Shown one piece after another: positions 62,470 through 64,000 of a stretch of 64,000 bases of DNA. The notes beneath the pieces were generated by a model. The model was not told the origin of the DNA. It ran no database searches and saw nothing but the letters and a program-made list of their open reading frames with translations. The translations under genes and the position numbers were made by a program. Source of the DNA: Clostridia bacterium (lineage in GTDB: Bacteria > Bacillota > Clostridia > Oscillospirales > Acutalibacteraceae); assembly GCA_017452785.1 (NCBI GenBank), contig JAFTLT010000003.1:1-64000 (forward strand). Direction: 5' to 3'. Every line of letters starts with the position of its first letter. Position 1 is the first letter of the stretch.

Positions 62470-62474
62470 AGCAA

Positions 62475-62511
62475 AGCAGGTCATTACATCAGTAGTGACC
62501 TGCATTTTTTA
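62475..62511 (+). terminator. Terminator after the small membrane protein gene
   Basis: GCAGGTCA and TGACCTGC form an 8-bp stem, with some inner pairing across the loop, followed by ATTTTTT. Convergent with the M19 gene, whose stop lies at its edge. Confidence 0.8.
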
Positions 62512-63366
62512 GTTCTGAAATATCAACCCGGCATTTTCATAAAACACTTTTGCTACCACTTCTTCACTCATTCCCCTTGCAATAAGATAATCATAAAGTC
62601 TCTCCACATCATCCGCCGTTTTCAACTCATCACTCATATCAGCTCCGTCAAAGTCACTGCCGAGAGCTATGGAGTTTTCACCGCCGAGAGAAAGCAGATA
62701 TTCAATATTATCCCTGACCCTCTCAAATACACTCCCCTTACCTAAAAACGGCGGATAAAAATTGAGGGCTATTAGTCCGCCTCTGGAAATTATCTCCTTA
62801 ACTTGCCACTGCTTTAAGTTGCGTTTATGAGGGCATATGTCATAGCAATTGCTGTGTGAGGCTATAAAAGGCTTAGTTGCAATACTACAAACATCACGAA
62901 AGCCTTCTTCGTTAAGGTGAGAGACATCAACTATAATTTCGCAGTTTTCCATTTCTTTCACTGCTTCTTTTCCAAAAGGCTTCAAGTCGCCCTTTGCGTT
63001 CACTCCCGAAGCAAGGTCATTTTCACCGTTCCATGTAAGACTCATCATTTTTACTCCTTGTTTTTTAAAATAGGCTATATTGTTTAAGTTGCCGCCGAGA
63101 GATGAAGCATTTTCAATTGTAAGGTTGGGCGTTATCCCACACTCTTTTATTTTTTCTTCATTTGCCTTATAAAAGCTGAGAAGCTCTTTGCAATAAGAAA
63201 AAGCAGGCTCCCCGTGAAGCTTGTCATCAAGCCACAATGCGAAGCACTGCTCACGCTTTATAAATTTGTCCGAGCCGATTTTCACGGCAAGGGTACCACT
63301 GAAAAGGCTTATATTTTCACGGTACGCCTTGGTTACACTGTCACAGTGAAGATCAGAATACATCAT
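62509..63366 (-). CDS. Membrane dipeptidase (peptidase M19, renal dipeptidase family)
   Basis: 285 residues from ATG 63366, chosen because MMYSDLHCDS is the usual family start; the ribosome site GGAGG is 15 bases away, so the start is uncertain. Zinc ligands His and Asp in DLHCD, Glu in LTWNGEN, His in ASHSNCYD and Asp in ALGSDFDG are present. It hydrolyses dipeptides, often with D-residues. It overlaps the 3' end of yraN by 14 bases. Confidence 0.88.
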   Translation of the reverse strand: MMYSDLHCDSVTKAYRENISLFSGTLAVKIGSDKFIKREQCFALWLDDKLHGEPAFSYCKELLSFYKANEEKIKECGITPNLTIENASSLGGNLNNIAYFKKQGVKMMSLTWNGENDLASGVNAKGDLKPFGKEAVKEMENCEIIVDVSHLNEEGFRDVCSIATKPFIASHSNCYDICPHKRNLKQWQVKEIISRGGLIALNFYPPFLGKGSVFERVRDNIEYLLSLGGENSIALGSDFDGADMSDELKTADDVERLYDYLIARGMSEEVVAKVFYENAGLIFQN

Positions 63367-63742
63367 AGCTGCCGGAAAAATCCTCCCCCTGAAATGCGCC
63401 TTCAATAAGCTCGAATTTTACAATTTCTCCGCCACTTTGCCACAGCTCAAACACATCAAAGCGTGGCTGTTTGTCCCTGTCATTTTCACTGAGATATTTC
63501 ATTGCTGTCAGAGTCAGCTTTTTGATTTTTGCCCTGCCTACGCTGCTTGCAGGTCTTTCAATAGCTTTCACACTTCGGGTTTTGACCTCACAGAAAACCA
63601 CATAAAAGTCGTTTTCGGCAATGACATCAATCTCACCGTAGCGTGAATGATAGTTTCGTGCCACTATCTCATAGTCCTTGCTTTTATAGTACTCTGCCGC
63701 AAAGCTTTCACCCAGAGCACCTGTTTTCTGAGTAGCGCCCAT
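63353..63742 (-). CDS. yraN: YraN/UPF0102 nuclease-fold protein
   Basis: 129 residues from ATG 63742 (GTG 63751 is possible). GALGESFAAEYYKSKDYEIV, GEIDVIAENDFYVVFCEVKTRS with the restriction-nuclease-like Asp and Glu-x-Lys motif are diagnostic. Function is not established; it is linked to recombination or repair. Typically beside rnhB, as here. Confidence 0.92.
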   Translation of the reverse strand: MGATQKTGALGESFAAEYYKSKDYEIVARNYHSRYGEIDVIAENDFYVVFCEVKTRSVKAIERPASSVGRAKIKKLTLTAMKYLSENDRDKQPRFDVFELWQSGGEIVKFELIEGAFQGEDFSGSYDVF

Positions 63743-63743
63743 A

Positions 63744-64000
63744 TCATTCACCCAATATCTTTTTAAGGAAGGTGCGTCTGTGCTCAGGGCAGATGCCGTG
63801 CTCGGCTATCATCTCATAATGGAGCTTTGTGCCGTAGCCCTTGTGCTTTGCAAACTGATATTCGGGGTACTTTTCGTCCATTTCCAAACAATATCTGTCT
63901 CGTGTCACTTTTGCAAGTATTGATGCTGCCGCAATTGAAATGCTCTTTGCATCACCCTTAATTAAAGTACGCTCCTCAATAGAAAGACCCGGTTTACCGT
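63744..64000 (-). CDS. rnhB: Ribonuclease HII, C-terminal part
   Basis: 85 codons to the right edge; the N terminus is beyond the window. [20 protein letters not shown] followed by [11 protein letters not shown] and HRRTF is the typical RNase HII end. It removes RNA from RNA-DNA hybrids. The stop TGA overlaps the yraN start region by a few bases of spacing, so the genes are coupled. Confidence 0.93.
   Translation of the reverse strand, partial: GKPGLSIEERTLIKGDAKSISIAAASILAKVTRDRYCLEMDEKYPEYQFAKHKGYGTKLHYEMIAEHGICPEHRRTFLKKILGE

Overview
The window is a chromosomal segment of a spore-forming Firmicute of class Clostridia, most likely an Oscillospiraceae/Ruminococcaceae-type gut bacterium. 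The lineage call is inference from gene content: a SpoIVB-type sporulation protease, an IspH-ribosomal S1 fusion, FtsEX next to PcsB-like hydrolases, a QueT transporter with a structured leader, and low-GC promoters. No rRNA or tRNA gene was seen.

Positions 1 to about 20788 are one end of an integrative conjugative element (ICE), read almost entirely on the minus strand. In transcription order it carries a DUF5348 protein, a replisome-organiser-like protein, an ArpU/sigma-like regulator, a VirB2-like pilin, VirB6, a membrane-anchored NlpC/P60 hydrolase, PrgI, the VirB4 ATPase, DUF5697 and DUF6100 proteins, an unknown protein, the VirD4 coupling protein, an S1-domain protein, a YbjN-like protein, a CAP lipoprotein and a very large NlpC/P60-CnaB adhesin that runs off the left edge. 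Relaxase and integrase are not in the window. The transfer operon has a clear promoter. Five tandem 11-bp repeats sit on its upstream side and an intrinsic terminator lies in its leader. The ICE ends inside spoIVB: the SpoIVB reading frame stops after GGIVQGM, immediately before the expected catalytic SGSP motif.

Positions 20789 to 64000 are host chromosome. 20.8-32.6 kb (minus) holds the interrupted spoIVB, a glycosyltransferase/glycerophosphotransferase, a catalytically dead S41 protein, two PcsB-like M23 hydrolases, ftsX, ftsE and a CdaR-type regulator, mostly a cell-envelope and division cluster. 33.0-42.7 kb (plus) holds an M16 peptidase pair, topB, and the glycolytic genes pgk, tpiA and gpmI. 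42.9-48.6 kb holds a membrane protein, thiamine pyrophosphokinase and a DUF896-ArsC-three-glycosyltransferase operon, followed by an isolated 27-codon microgene. 49.2-56.5 kb holds a GH31 glucosidase divergent from a GPH sugar transporter, a YhhN-family protein, an MFS transporter and queT with a probable riboswitch. 56.7-64.0 kb holds ispH-S1, cmk, an HI0933-family flavoprotein, a frameshifted secreted-protein gene, a membrane dipeptidase, yraN and the 3' end of rnhB.

The host intergenic spaces contain mobile-looking repeats that are absent from the ICE. The most striking are an 11-bp stem enclosing three abutting hairpins, whose hairpin sequences differ completely between copies while the architecture is kept, and short linker-hairpin arrays built on AATTCAT and CTTCACT linkers.
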